Shown here piece by piece: positions 26,546 to 35,857 of a stretch of 64,000 nucleotides of DNA. Each line of letters begins with the position of its first letter. Position 1 is the first letter of the stretch. Below the pieces are notes generated by a model. The model was not told the DNA's origin, did not search any database, and worked only from the letters and a program-made list of their open reading frames with translations. The translations under genes and the position numbers were made by a program. This stretch comes from Acuticoccus sediminis (GTDB lineage Bacteria; Pseudomonadota; Alphaproteobacteria; Rhizobiales; Amorphaceae), in the NCBI RefSeq assembly GCF_003258595.1, contig NZ_QHHQ01000008.1, positions 186,001 through 250,000 on the forward strand, given 5' to 3'.

Positions 26546-27706
26546 ATGAGCGTGAGTGACACCCTGAGCGACGACGACCGACTGATCCTCGAGGCGGTCG
26601 AGAAGTGGCTCGAGCGCGACGTTCGCCCGAACGTCCTGGCGCTCGACCATGCTGACGAATACCCCGAGGAGATGGTCGAGCAGATGAAGGAGCTCGGCCT
26701 CTTCGGCGCGACCATTCCGGAGGAATATGGCGGTCTCGGCCTCTCCGCCGAGACCTACGCGCGGATCGTCGAGAAGATCGCCGAGACGTGGATGAGCCTT
26801 TCGGGCATCTTCAACTCCCATCTCATCATGGCGGCCTGCGTGGCGCGGATGGGCACGGAGGAGCAGAAGCGCGCCTACCTGCCGCGCTTCGCCACCGGCG
26901 AGCTGCGCGGCGGCCTGGCGCTGACCGAGCCCGACGCGGGGACGGACCTGCAGGGCATCCGCACCCGCGCGCGGCGCGAGGGCGACGGGTACGTCATCGA
27001 CGGCACCAAGACGTGGATCACCAACGGCATCTACGGCCAGTGCTTCGCGCTCCTCGTGAAGACGAACCCGGACGCCGAGCCGCGGCACAAGGGCATGTCG
27101 ATGTTCATCGCCGAGAAGGGGCCGGGCTTCTCGGTCTCCAAGCGGCTGGAAAAGCTCGGCTACAAGGGCATCGACTCGGCCGAGCTCTCATTCGACGGCT
27201 ACCGTGTCGGCGCCGACAAGCTGATCGGCGGCGTGGAGGGGAAGGGCCTCCAGGCGGCGCTCTCCGGTCTCGAACTGGGACGCATCAACGTCGCCGCCCG
27301 GGGCTGCGGACTGGCATCGGCGGCGCTGAAGGACAGCGTGAAGTACGCGCAGATCCGCTCCACCTTCGGCAAACCCATCGGCCAGCACCAGGCGATCCAG
27401 CTGAAGCTCGGCGAGATGGCGACCCGCTGCCGCGCCGCGAGCCTCCTCACCTACGACGCCGCGCGCGCCTACGACCGGGGCGAACGCTGCGACATGGAGG
27501 CGGGGATGGCGAAGTACTTCGCCTCGGAGGCCGCGGTCGCCAACAGCCTGGAGGCGATGCGCATCCACGGCGGCTACGGCTACTCCAAGGAGCTGCATGT
27601 CGAGCGCTACTACCGCGACGCCCCCCTCATGTGCATCGGCGAGGGGACCAACGAGATGCAGCGCATCATCATCGCCAAGCAACTGATGGAACGCCATCCG
27701 GCCTGA
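26546..27706 (+). CDS. Acyl-CoA dehydrogenase
   Basis: A 386-residue flavoprotein of normal family length. It has LALTEPDAGTDLQGIRT (substrate/FAD-binding), KTWITNG, RSTFGKPIGQHQAIQ, and IHGGYGYSKELHVERYYRD near the C-terminus. The base region CIGEGTNEMQRIIIAKQL contains the glutamate of short/medium-chain enzymes. It oxidises an acyl-CoA to the trans-2-enoyl-CoA, passing electrons to ETF. It starts 17 bp after the MaoC gene. Oxidation followed by hydration by MaoC or crotonase is the obvious sequence. Confidence 0.93.
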   Translation: MSVSDTLSDDDRLILEAVEKWLERDVRPNVLALDHADEYPEEMVEQMKELGLFGATIPEEYGGLGLSAETYARIVEKIAETWMSLSGIFNSHLIMAACVARMGTEEQKRAYLPRFATGELRGGLALTEPDAGTDLQGIRTRARREGDGYVIDGTKTWITNGIYGQCFALLVKTNPDAEPRHKGMSMFIAEKGPGFSVSKRLEKLGYKGIDSAELSFDGYRVGADKLIGGVEGKGLQAALSGLELGRINVAARGCGLASAALKDSVKYAQIRSTFGKPIGQHQAIQLKLGEMATRCRAASLLTYDAARAYDRGERCDMEAGMAKYFASEAAVANSLEAMRIHGGYGYSKELHVERYYRDAPLMCIGEGTNEMQRIIIAKQLMERHPA

Positions 27707-27805
27707 GCCTTGCACCGACAGGCCGGGACGACACCTCGCCCCGGCCGCGCCTGCCGCGAGGTGCCCCGGCGCCTCGTCATCAACAATCAACGAAGGTGGC
27801 ACACC

Positions 27806-28795
27806 ATGACGACGAGAATCCTTGCCTTCGCCGGCCTCATCGCCGGCACCCTCGCCGCAGGCCCCGCGGCGGCCGAGGTCCAGTGGGACGTGTCGATCCC
27901 CTGGGGACCGACCGAGTTCCACACCATCGACGCGGAGAACTACGCCAAGGCCGTCGAGGAGGCGACCGACGGCGAGGTGAAGCTCGTCATTCATCCGGGC
28001 TCGTCGCTGGGCATCAAGGCCAACGAGTCGCTGCGCGGCGTCGAGGACGGCGCGGTGCCGATGGCCGAGTACGGCATGTTCCAGAACGAGGGCGAGCTGC
28101 CGCTCCTCGGCATCGAGGCGCTGCCCTTCATGGTGAAGGACTACGACCAGCTCCGCATCCTGCACGAGCTGGTGCGGCCGATCTGGGAAGAGCAGCTCAT
28201 GCAGCGCAACCAGAAGGCCCTCTACATGGTGCCGTGGCCCTCGCAGAACTTCTTCATCAACAAGTCGGTGAAGAATTTCGAGGACCTCGCGGGCATCCGC
28301 ATGCGCACCTACAACGCCAACACCGCGACGATGTCGCAGCGTCTGGGCATGGTGCCGCTGCAGATGAACAACGCCGACATCGTCCCCGCGCTCGCCACCG
28401 GCAAGCTCGACGCGGTGATGACCTCCGGCACGACGGCGGCGGCGCAGAAGTACTGGGAATTCCTCAAGTACATCTACAACACCAACCACCAGTGGGCGTC
28501 CAACGTGATGGTGGTGAACCTCGACTACTGGAACGAGCTCACCCCCGAACAGCAGGAGACGATGGAGCGCATCGCGAAGGAGATGGAGCCCGAGTTCTGG
28601 GCGATCTCCGAGGCCGAGCACGGCAAGCGGATGGAGCAGCTCACCTCCGAGGGCATGGTCATCGAGCCGCTGTCGGACGAGCTTAAGGCCAAGATGATCG
28701 AGGTCACCGCCGACATGGCGGACGAGTACGTCACGCGCGTCCCCGAGGCCGGCCCGATCATCGAAGAGTTCAAGGCCCGCATCGCGGCGCAGTAG
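27806..28795 (+). CDS. dctP: TRAP transporter periplasmic solute-binding protein (DctP)
   Basis: A 329-residue protein with a Sec leader (ILAFAGLIAGTLAAGPAAAE). FEDLAGIRMRTYNANTATM is the TRAP selectivity region with the carboxylate-coordinating Arg, followed by GTTAAAQKYWEFLKY. The gap of 99 bp after the acyl-CoA dehydrogenase contains no obvious terminator, so it is likely in the same operon. It is sequence-divergent from the DctP at 24153, consistent with a different ligand. Confidence 0.92.
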   Translation: MTTRILAFAGLIAGTLAAGPAAAEVQWDVSIPWGPTEFHTIDAENYAKAVEEATDGEVKLVIHPGSSLGIKANESLRGVEDGAVPMAEYGMFQNEGELPLLGIEALPFMVKDYDQLRILHELVRPIWEEQLMQRNQKALYMVPWPSQNFFINKSVKNFEDLAGIRMRTYNANTATMSQRLGMVPLQMNNADIVPALATGKLDAVMTSGTTAAAQKYWEFLKYIYNTNHQWASNVMVVNLDYWNELTPEQQETMERIAKEMEPEFWAISEAEHGKRMEQLTSEGMVIEPLSDELKAKMIEVTADMADEYVTRVPEAGPIIEEFKARIAAQ

Positions 28796-28835
28796 GCCGC
28801 ACCTCGCGTCGCGGTCCAGTCCTCAGGAGACTCCG

Positions 28836-29408
28836 ATGGCCATTGTACTTCGTATCCTCGACGCGCTGTGCGCTCTCGGAGGGCTGATCGCGGCGCTCGC
28901 GTCCGGAGGCCTCGCGGTGATGCTCATCGTCGAGGTCATCGCGACCTCGTTCTTCGCCTGGTCGCAGCCCTGGGCGGTGGAATATTCGAGCTATCTCCTC
29001 TGCGCCTCGCTGTTCGCGGGCGCGGGGTGGACGCTGCGGGACGGCGGTCACGTGCGGGTGCAGATCCTCACCGACCGCCTGCCGGAGGGGGCGCAGCGCT
29101 GGGCCGACCTCCTCGCCACCGTCTTCGCGCTCGGCATGGCCGGGTTCGCGGCGATGGCGCTGGTGGAGAATGCCATGCGCTCCTTCAGCCTCGGCTCCAC
29201 CTCGTACTACCCGACGCGCACGCCCCTCTACTGGCCGCAGGCTCTGCTCGCCTTCGGCTTCGTGGTCCTGTCGCTCGGCCTCCTGGCGCGGGCGATCCGG
29301 GTCCTGATGAGGCTCCCGACAGAACACCAGGGCGTCGCCTCCGCCGAGGAGGGTGCGGGCCTCGCCGGCGACGGCGCGCGGCCCGCGAGCGAAGGAGCCC
29401 CGGCATGA
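28836..29408 (+). CDS. dctQ: TRAP transporter small permease (DctQ)
   Basis: A 190-residue protein with four predicted helices, AVEYSSYLLCASLFAGAGW and the RDGGHVRVQILTDRLPE loop typical of DctQ. The C-terminal 30 residues are a hydrophilic Ala/Gly/Glu tail. Its stop overlaps the dctM ATG by 4 bp. Confidence 0.9.
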   Translation: MAIVLRILDALCALGGLIAALASGGLAVMLIVEVIATSFFAWSQPWAVEYSSYLLCASLFAGAGWTLRDGGHVRVQILTDRLPEGAQRWADLLATVFALGMAGFAAMALVENAMRSFSLGSTSYYPTRTPLYWPQALLAFGFVVLSLGLLARAIRVLMRLPTEHQGVASAEEGAGLAGDGARPASEGAPA

Positions 29409-30697
29409 CCGCACCGCTCGCACTCATCTCGGGTCTCCTCCTCCTCACGCTCGGCGGCGGCGTCTGGGTCGGCTTCTCGCTGATGTCGGTCGGCGCGCTG
29501 TCGCTCGAGGTGTTCAAGAACATGCGGGTGGACCGCTTCCTCGCCTCGGACATCTGGACGACGTCCACCAGCCTCGAGCTGGTGACGCTGCCGCTTTTCA
29601 TCCTGATGGGCGAGATCCTCTTCTACACCCGCCTGTCGGAGAACATCTTCGCCGGCATCGCGCCGTTCGTGCGGCGCCTTCCGGGCCGCCTGCTGCACGT
29701 CAACGTCCTCGGCTGCACCGTCTTCGGCGCGGTCTCCGGCTCCTCGGCGGCGACCACGGTGACCGTCGGCCGCATCACCATGAAGGAGCTCGAGGCGCGC
29801 GGGTACGACCGTTCGATCGCCGCCGGATCGCTGGCCGGTTCGGGGACCATCGGCTTCCTCATCCCGCCGTCGATCCCGCTCATCGTCTACGGGGTGCTCG
29901 CCGAGGTCTCGATCCTCGACCTCTTCATCGCCGGCGTCATCCCCGGCCTCATCCTGGCGGGGCTCTTCATGAGCTGGATCGGGGTGAAGACGATCATCTC
30001 CCCCGAGATCGCGCCGCCGGCCGACCCGTCGACCACGTGGGCCGAGAAGGGGCGGGCGATCCTCAGCCTCGCGCCCGTCGCGCTCCTCATCCTCTTCGTG
30101 CTCGGCTCGCTCTACGCCGGCTACGCGTCGGTGACGGAGGCGGCGGCGGTCGGCGTCCTCGGCGGGCTCATCCTCGCTGCGTGCGAGGGACAGCTCACCT
30201 TCACGATGCTGAGGAAGGCGCTGATGGGGACGGTGCGGACATGCTCGATGATCGGCCTCATCCTCGCCGGCGCGCTGTTCCTCTCCAAGGCCATGGCGCG
30301 GCTGACGATCCCGACGGACGTCGCGACCGCCATCGAGGCGCTGCATCTCTCGCCGGTTATGCTCATCCTGCTGCTGACGCTCTTCTACCTGATGCTCGGC
30401 TGCTTCCTCGACGGCCTCTCGACCATCGTCATGACGCTGCCGGTGACGCTGCCGCTGGTCATGCAGGCGGGCTACGACCCGCTGTGGTTCGGCATCTTCC
30501 TCATCGTCACCATCGAGATGGCGCAGATCACCCCGCCGATCGGCTTCAACCTCTTCGTCATACGCGGATTGACCGGGCTCCCGTTGGGGCGGATAGCGCT
30601 CGCGTCGATGCCGTTCTGCATCCTGATGGTGGCGCTCGTCGGCCTTCTCGTTGCCTTCCCGCAGCTCGTCACCTTCCTGCCCGAGGCGATCCGATGA
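29405..30697 (+). CDS. dctM: TRAP transporter large permease (DctM)
   Basis: A 430-residue, about 12-helix protein: LPLFILMGEILFYTRLSENI, RLPGRLLHVNVLGCTVFGA, SGSSAATTVTVG, IPPSIPLIVYGVLAEVS and ITPPIGFNLFVIRG. Coupled by ATGA to dctQ upstream and to the crotonase gene downstream, so transporter and enzyme are made together. Confidence 0.93.
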   Translation: MTAPLALISGLLLLTLGGGVWVGFSLMSVGALSLEVFKNMRVDRFLASDIWTTSTSLELVTLPLFILMGEILFYTRLSENIFAGIAPFVRRLPGRLLHVNVLGCTVFGAVSGSSAATTVTVGRITMKELEARGYDRSIAAGSLAGSGTIGFLIPPSIPLIVYGVLAEVSILDLFIAGVIPGLILAGLFMSWIGVKTIISPEIAPPADPSTTWAEKGRAILSLAPVALLILFVLGSLYAGYASVTEAAAVGVLGGLILAACEGQLTFTMLRKALMGTVRTCSMIGLILAGALFLSKAMARLTIPTDVATAIEALHLSPVMLILLLTLFYLMLGCFLDGLSTIVMTLPVTLPLVMQAGYDPLWFGIFLIVTIEMAQITPPIGFNLFVIRGLTGLPLGRIALASMPFCILMVALVGLLVAFPQLVTFLPEAIR

Positions 30698-31500
30698 CGA
30701 TCCCGCCCGGCGGGCGGACCTGGGCCGACGGCACGGTCGGCGTCACCGTGCGCGAGGGGATCGCGACGCTGCTCCTCGACCGCCCGGCCAAGCGCAACGC
30801 CATGACGGCGGCGATGTGGCGGGCGATCCCCGAGGCGGTCGCCGCCATCGCCGCCGACGATGGCGTCCGCGCCGTCCTCATGCGCGGCGCGGGCGAGGCC
30901 GCGTTCTGCGCCGGCGCCGATATCGGCGAGTTTCCGGACGTCTACGCCACGGCCGAGGCGACGAGGGCCTACAGCGATGCGGTGCGGGCCGCGCAGAACG
31001 ATCTGGCGCGGCTGCCGAAGCCCGTGGTGGCGGTGGTGTTCGGCGTCTGCGTCGGGGGCGGCTGCGGCCTCGCGCTGGCCTGCGACCTGCGGTTCGCCGC
31101 CGCCGGAGCGCGCTTTGCCATCCCGCCCGCGAAGCTTGGCGCGGCGTACGCGTTCGCCGACGTGAAGCAGCTCACGGACCTCGTCGGCCCCGCGCGGGCA
31201 AAGGACATCCTCTTTACCGGGCGCCTCGTCCCGGCGGCGGAGGCCCATGCCATCGGCCTCGTCGACCGCGTCGTCCCGGAGGAGGCGCTTCTCGCCGCTG
31301 CCGAGGCCTACGCGGCGGAGGTTGCCGGCCTGTCGTCGGTCTCGACCGCCACCACCAAGGCCACCGTGCAGGCGATCCGCGACGGGGTGGACGAGGAAAC
31401 CGGCGAGCTGCGCGCGATGTTCGACGCGACGTTCGCGGCCGAGGATTTCCGTGAGGGCTATAACGCCTTCCTGGAGAAGCGGAAGCCTGTCTTCCGCTGA
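30694..31500 (+). CDS. Crotonase-superfamily protein (enoyl-CoA hydratase/isomerase-like)
   Basis: A 268-residue crotonase fold. Oxyanion-hole segments are AFCAGADIGEF and VCVGGGCGLALACDLRFA, so acyl-CoA binding is expected. In the catalytic region it reads FAIPPAKLGAAYAFADVKQL, where classical hydratases have a glutamate before LG, and no obvious second catalytic Glu follows. It may therefore catalyse an isomerisation, decarboxylation or hydrolysis rather than standard hydration. Last gene of the 26-31.5 kb operon. Confidence 0.85.
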   Translation: MTIPPGGRTWADGTVGVTVREGIATLLLDRPAKRNAMTAAMWRAIPEAVAAIAADDGVRAVLMRGAGEAAFCAGADIGEFPDVYATAEATRAYSDAVRAAQNDLARLPKPVVAVVFGVCVGGGCGLALACDLRFAAAGARFAIPPAKLGAAYAFADVKQLTDLVGPARAKDILFTGRLVPAAEAHAIGLVDRVVPEEALLAAAEAYAAEVAGLSSVSTATTKATVQAIRDGVDEETGELRAMFDATFAAEDFREGYNAFLEKRKPVFR

Positions 31501-31546
31501 CGCCGCCCTGCGAGATGACGGGTCTCGCGCGCCTTGCGGCGGCGTC
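31499..31546. terminator. Bidirectional hairpin between convergent crotonase and amidase genes
   Basis: GACGCCGCC (31499-31507) pairs with GGCGGCGTC (31538-31546), and inside it GCGAGA (31510-31515) pairs with TCTCGC (31523-31528). The nested stems overlap both stop codons of the two convergent genes. No T-run is present. Confidence 0.6.
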
Positions 31547-32843
31547 AGGTGGCGAGCTCGGCCTCGATGTGCTCGGCCCAGGCGAGGAGCGATCCGTCCG
31601 ACCACGGCTTGCCGACGAGCTGCACCGAACCCGGAAGCCCTCCCTCCGCCAGGGGGACCGGGAGGGCGACCGCCGGCACACCCGCGAAGTTCGCGATCGC
31701 CGTCAGGTCCGCCTGGTTCGCCGGCGCGGGCCTGTCGTGCGGGAAGGCCCGCTGCGGGGCCGTCGGCAGGATCAGCGCATCGACCGCGGCGAGCGCGCGG
31801 TGGCACGCCGCGCCCGCCGCGCGCATCCGCGCATAGGCGTCTACGAGGCGGGGGGCGCCGGCATCGCGCCCATAGGCGAGGAGGCCCTGCAGATAGGCGC
31901 TGATGGCGTCCTCGACGTCCATCAGCGCGGCCATCGCGACGGCGCCCTCCGCCTCCGACACGAGAAGCCCACCGCGCCGGGCCCGGCCCGGCTCCCAGCC
32001 GGCGACGTCGACGGTCACGATCTCGGCGCCCGCCGCGCGCGCCGCCTCGAGCGCGAGCGCGAACGCGGTCAGGACGGCGGGCTCGCAGTCCACGTCGTCG
32101 ATCTGGCGCGGCACGCCGAAGGTGAGGCCGGAGAGGTCGCACGGCTGCTGGCCCTCGGTCCACGCGGCCGGGGCGGCGAGGCTGTCGGGGTCGCGCACGT
32201 CGGGTCCGGCGATCGCCGCGAGCACCGGCCAGAGCCGCGCCACGGACGGAGCGAGCGGGCCGACGCTGTCGAGCGTCGGCGCGAGGTAGGCGAGGCCGCC
32301 GCGCCCGACGAGGCCGGCGGTCGGCTTGATTCCCGCGACGCCGCAATAGGCGGCCGGTATGCGCACCGATCCCATCGTGTCGGTGCCGAGCGCCACGTCC
32401 GCCATCCCGGCCGCCACCGCCGCGCCGGAACCGCCGGACGAGCCGCCGGGCGTGAGGCCCGCGCCGAGCGGGTTGGCGCAGCGGCCGAAGGTGGGATTGT
32501 CCGTCGTCGCGCCCAGCGCGCCTTCGTGCAGGTTCACCTCGCCGAGGATGATGGCGCCGGTCGCGCGGAGGCGGGCGACCGCCGTGGCGTCCCGCTCGGC
32601 GATGCGCCCGCGCCAGCCGGCGATGCCCGCCGTCCAGGGGGCGCCCGCGACCGCGAGGTTTCCCTTCACCGCGACCGTCACCCCGTCGAGCGGCCCGAGC
32701 GGGCGGCCGGCGGCGATCCGCGCGTCGCTCGCCTCGGCGGCGGCGATCGCCCGGTCGGCGTCGACGCGCAGGAAGATGGCGTCCTCGGGCCGCGCCGCGA
32801 TGCGCTCGAGCTGATCCGCGACCTTCCGGGCGATCGCCTTCAC
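31545..32843 (-). CDS. Amidase signature-family hydrolase
   Basis: A 432-residue protein with the amidase-signature triad: Lys60 (VTVAVKGN), the Ser135/Ser136 pair in TPGGSSGGSG, and nucleophile Ser159 (TDTMGSVRIPA). It hydrolyses a carboxamide to acid and ammonia, and it could also be an amidotransferase-like family member without partner subunits. Start is GTG at 32841-32843 overlapping the upstream stop by 4 bp (GTGA). It is the last gene of the MmgE-PaaK-amidase unit. Confidence 0.9.
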   Translation of the reverse strand: MKAIARKVADQLERIAARPEDAIFLRVDADRAIAAAEASDARIAAGRPLGPLDGVTVAVKGNLAVAGAPWTAGIAGWRGRIAERDATAVARLRATGAIILGEVNLHEGALGATTDNPTFGRCANPLGAGLTPGGSSGGSGAAVAAGMADVALGTDTMGSVRIPAAYCGVAGIKPTAGLVGRGGLAYLAPTLDSVGPLAPSVARLWPVLAAIAGPDVRDPDSLAAPAAWTEGQQPCDLSGLTFGVPRQIDDVDCEPAVLTAFALALEAARAAGAEIVTVDVAGWEPGRARRGGLLVSEAEGAVAMAALMDVEDAISAYLQGLLAYGRDAGAPRLVDAYARMRAAGAACHRALAAVDALILPTAPQRAFPHDRPAPANQADLTAIANFAGVPAVALPVPLAEGGLPGSVQLVGKPWSDGSLLAWAEHIEAELAT

Positions 32844-34243
32844 GCGTCCTTCCTCCTGTCGATCAGGCGGATCGGCTTCTGGCGCTGCTCGATCTCGGTG
32901 AGGTGGGCGGTCTCGCCGATGCCGGCGAGCTCGACGTCGATCTGCACGCCGAGGCGTGTCCTGAGCTGCTCGGCCATCGCCTCGGCGAGGCCCGCGGGGC
33001 GCTCGCGCACCTCGGCGATGACGACCATCTCGTCACGTCCGTCGCGCTTCTCCACACGGCAGACGTACTCGGCCGCCATCTCTGGGAAGTGGGCGGAGAG
33101 CAGCGCGCCGATCCCCTGCGGATAGATGTTGATGCCGCGCAGCTTCACCATGTTGTCCGAGCGGCCCATGAAGCCCTGGATGCGGCGGAACGGGAGGCCG
33201 AGCGGATTGTCGCCGGGGAGCGTCTGGGTGACGTCGTGGGTGTTGAAGCGGACGATGGGGTAGAGGTCGTCCTTGTGCAGGCACGTGCAGACCATGTCGC
33301 CGATCTGCCCCTCCGGGACGGCGTCGCCGCTCTCCACGTCGAGGATCTCGAGGAACTGTGCGTCTTCCATGACGTGCATGCCGTCCCGGTCCGGACCCTG
33401 GCCGGCGATCGGGCCGGTATCGCCGACACCGTACCAGTCGTAGACCTCCGGGCCACCCCACGCCTCGGAGAGCGCCGAGGCGCTGTCGGCGCCGATGTGG
33501 CCCGAGATGAGCCCCAGCCGGATGTCGCGACCGGGGAGGATCCCTTCCTCCCCGGCGACGTCGGCAAGGCGCTTCAGGTAGTCGCCGAAGCCGACGAGGG
33601 CGGTGACGCCGAAGTCGCGCATCATCTGCACCTGGCGGGCCGAGCGCATGTCGGCGCCCGTGCCGGCTGTGAGCACCGGCGCACCGACCCAGTGGCTGAT
33701 CGCCTCGCGCACGAAGTGGCCGCCGTTGACCATGCCGAAGCCGTAGACGCTGTGGACGACGTCGGCGCGCTTCATGCCCTGCATCAGGTAGATGCGGGCG
33801 AGGATCATGTTCTGCACCTCGCGCCCCTTCGGTCCCCAGATCAGGGGTTGCGGCTTGCCGGTGGTGCCGGACGTCGTCTGCAGCACCATCGGCGGGCGCT
33901 CGCCCTCCGGCCAGGTCTCGATGCCGGAGAAGTCCCCGAACGGGGGGAATGCCTCGACCGAGGCCATCAGGTCGGACTTCGAGTAGGGCGGCAGCTTTGC
34001 GAGGTCGTCGAGCGAGCGGATGTCGCCCGGCTCGATCCCCTTCGCGCCCCAATGCCGCTGGTAGAAGGGCACCTTCCAGGCGGTGGCCATCAGCGCGCCG
34101 AAGCGCGCGTTCTGCAGTGCGTGGAGTTCGTCCCGGCTCATCCCGCGGTAGGTGGAGAGGAAGTCCGCCACGGGATAATCCCGCGCCATCCGCGCGCTGT
34201 CGAAGACGTCGAAATAGCTCGGGCCTTGGGAGCGTTGGGTCAC
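32840..34243 (-). CDS. PaaK-like AMP-forming CoA ligase
   Basis: A 467-residue member of the phenylacetate-CoA ligase group of ANL enzymes. The P-loop is QTTSGTTGKPQPLIWG, with YDWYGVGDTGPIAG (A5-like) and IVRFNTHDVTQTLPG (A7-like). The hinge and C-domain start at GFMGRSDNMVKLRGINIYPQ. It activates a carboxylic acid to its CoA thioester through an acyl-adenylate. GTG start overlaps the MmgE stop (GTGA). Family members prefer aryl acids, but other acids occur, so the operon context of dicarboxylate-type enzymes leaves the substrate open. Confidence 0.87.
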   Translation of the reverse strand: MTQRSQGPSYFDVFDSARMARDYPVADFLSTYRGMSRDELHALQNARFGALMATAWKVPFYQRHWGAKGIEPGDIRSLDDLAKLPPYSKSDLMASVEAFPPFGDFSGIETWPEGERPPMVLQTTSGTTGKPQPLIWGPKGREVQNMILARIYLMQGMKRADVVHSVYGFGMVNGGHFVREAISHWVGAPVLTAGTGADMRSARQVQMMRDFGVTALVGFGDYLKRLADVAGEEGILPGRDIRLGLISGHIGADSASALSEAWGGPEVYDWYGVGDTGPIAGQGPDRDGMHVMEDAQFLEILDVESGDAVPEGQIGDMVCTCLHKDDLYPIVRFNTHDVTQTLPGDNPLGLPFRRIQGFMGRSDNMVKLRGINIYPQGIGALLSAHFPEMAAEYVCRVEKRDGRDEMVVIAEVRERPAGLAEAMAEQLRTRLGVQIDVELAGIGETAHLTEIEQRQKPIRLIDRRKDA

Positions 34244-35607
34244 TGCACAGTGTCCTTGGTGGGGCGGGCTGGAGGCGTGGCGAGAGCGGCCGCGAAGTCG
34301 GCGAGCGTGCCGGCGTTGGGAAGGGCGAGCGCGGTCTCGATCAACCGGTCGGCGGCAGTGTCGCTGTGGCCCGCCGAGAGGATCAGCGCGCGCGCCTTGC
34401 GCGTGAGGCGGTCGATGTCGACGGGGTTCGCCGGGTCGCCGAGGGCGTCGGGCGCGGTCTCGGTCAGCGTCTCGCCATTCGCGAGCGTCACGCTCACCTC
34501 GGCACCGTAGCGTTCCGGATAGGCGGAGACGAACGGCTCGCCGGCGGCGACGGTGGTCGCGGCGCGGAGCCGGGCGACGTCCTCGCGGGCGATGGCGGGC
34601 GGCTCGAACGCCTCGAGCGGCGGCGGGCCGTCCAGCAGCACCACCGCGACCGAGTGCTGGAGCGAGAATTTCGCCTGGATGACGGTGGCCGGCTCGGGCC
34701 GGTCGCAGAAGCGCAGGGCATCGTCGTAGGTGCGCACGGCGATGCTGCGCACGGCGTCCGCCGCGACGCCGCGCCGGCGCAGCGCGAGGGCCGCGTCGAT
34801 GGTCGGGTGGGCGTGGCGGCAGGCCGGCCAGGGCTTGAAGCCGACGTCCCACATCCGCCACGGGCCGTCCGGCTCGGCGGTCACCACCTCGGGGCGCGGG
34901 TCGGGGCACATGGCGGCGTAGAACCCCTGCGCGCCCTCCAGCATGCCGGCCGGGCCGGTGAAGCCGAGGGCGGCGAGCTCAGCCGCCTGGAGGCCGGACT
35001 GCGCGGCGCGCGCGGTGTGAAGCTGCTTCGTCATCACCGGCTCGTGGCGGCAGCGCCAGGGACCGGACGCCTGCGCGCCGGCATTGCCGAGCGCCCAGAC
35101 CGTCGCCTCCTCGTCGAGCTCGAGGACGGCTGCGGCGGCCGCCGCCGCGCCGAAGGGGCCGCAGGTGGACGTGTTGTGCCACAGCGCGTAATGGCCCGGG
35201 CCCACCGAGGCGCCGATGCGGATCATCGCCTCGTAGCCCCGCGCCACCGCGTCGAGCAGCCGGGCCGGCGGGGCGCCGGTCGCCATCGCCTCGGCGAGCG
35301 CCGCCGGCACCACGACCGGGCCGGGGTGGAGGATCGAGGTCCGGTGGATGTCGTCCATCTCCAGGACGTTGCCCACGCCCCCGTTGAAAAACGCCGCGGC
35401 CGATGCGGAAAGGCCCGGCCGGCCGACACCGGCACATGGACCGGTCCCGATCCGCGCGGCATGCTCGGCGAGGAGCCTCCCCGCCGGGGAGGCCGCACCG
35501 GCCACCGCGCAGCCCGCCCAGTCGAGGACATGGAGCGCCGCGCGCTGCCGGTCGGACGGCGACACCGGCCGGGCCAGCAGGGTGGCGAGACGGCGAAGGA
35601 GCGGCAT
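34240..35607 (-). CDS. MmgE/PrpD family protein
   Basis: A 455-residue MmgE/PrpD protein. LDWAGCAVAGA, FFNGGVGNVLEMDDIHR, HPGPVVVPAALA, MTKQLHTARAAQSGLQAAEL and the Cys/His site FKPWPACRHAHPTIDA follow the family order. Relatives are 2-methylcitrate dehydratase, cis-aconitate decarboxylase and iminodisuccinate epimerase. I start at the ATG 35605-35607, which gives the usual family N-terminus. A GTG at 35631 has a better-spaced AGG and is an alternative. A TTG at 35716-35718 would start inside the operator and is rejected. First gene of a unit with PaaK-like ligase and amidase. Confidence 0.87.
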   Translation of the reverse strand: MPLLRRLATLLARPVSPSDRQRAALHVLDWAGCAVAGAASPAGRLLAEHAARIGTGPCAGVGRPGLSASAAAFFNGGVGNVLEMDDIHRTSILHPGPVVVPAALAEAMATGAPPARLLDAVARGYEAMIRIGASVGPGHYALWHNTSTCGPFGAAAAAAAVLELDEEATVWALGNAGAQASGPWRCRHEPVMTKQLHTARAAQSGLQAAELAALGFTGPAGMLEGAQGFYAAMCPDPRPEVVTAEPDGPWRMWDVGFKPWPACRHAHPTIDAALALRRRGVAADAVRSIAVRTYDDALRFCDRPEPATVIQAKFSLQHSVAVVLLDGPPPLEAFEPPAIAREDVARLRAATTVAAGEPFVSAYPERYGAEVSVTLANGETLTETAPDALGDPANPVDIDRLTRKARALILSAGHSDTAADRLIETALALPNAGTLADFAAALATPPARPTKDTVQ

Positions 35608-35706
35608 CTCCGGATGGGGGGGCGTATCCACGTCTTGGGGCCTGTTCGAGCTGTGTGGCGGATCCAGGTTGAGGGGCAGGGCGGCAACTGCGAAGGTGTC
35701 GCAAAT

Positions 35707-35718
35707 TTGTCCGGACAA
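35707..35718. promoter_or_regulatory. TTGTCCGGACAA operator-like palindrome, site 4
   Basis: A perfect 12-bp palindrome in the 250-bp gap between MmgE/PrpD (minus) and the HutC-type regulator (plus). On the minus strand a TTGACC then GAAATT, spaced about 16 bp, lies just upstream, so the site would sit immediately downstream of that candidate promoter. It is 140 bp upstream of the regulator gene, allowing autoregulation. Confidence 0.72.
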
Positions 35719-35857
35719 GTTGTGCCGAATTTCGCTAGACTGCGCAATGGGTCAATTGAGTACGAGACCATCTGATCGGGTCGCGGGGGGCTGGACAACG
35801 GCGACCCGGCCCACGACTTAGAGCGCCCCACCACGGAGCCCGGAACGCGATGGCCAT

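Noticed and set aside
33389-33396. GTCCGGAC core inside the PaaK-like gene
   Set aside because: It lacks the T/A flanks of the regulatory motif and lies inside coding DNA; expected by chance at this GC content.
35716-35718. TTG start that would extend MmgE/PrpD to 35718
   Set aside because: The codon lies within the perfect operator palindrome and the extra 37 residues have no family similarity.
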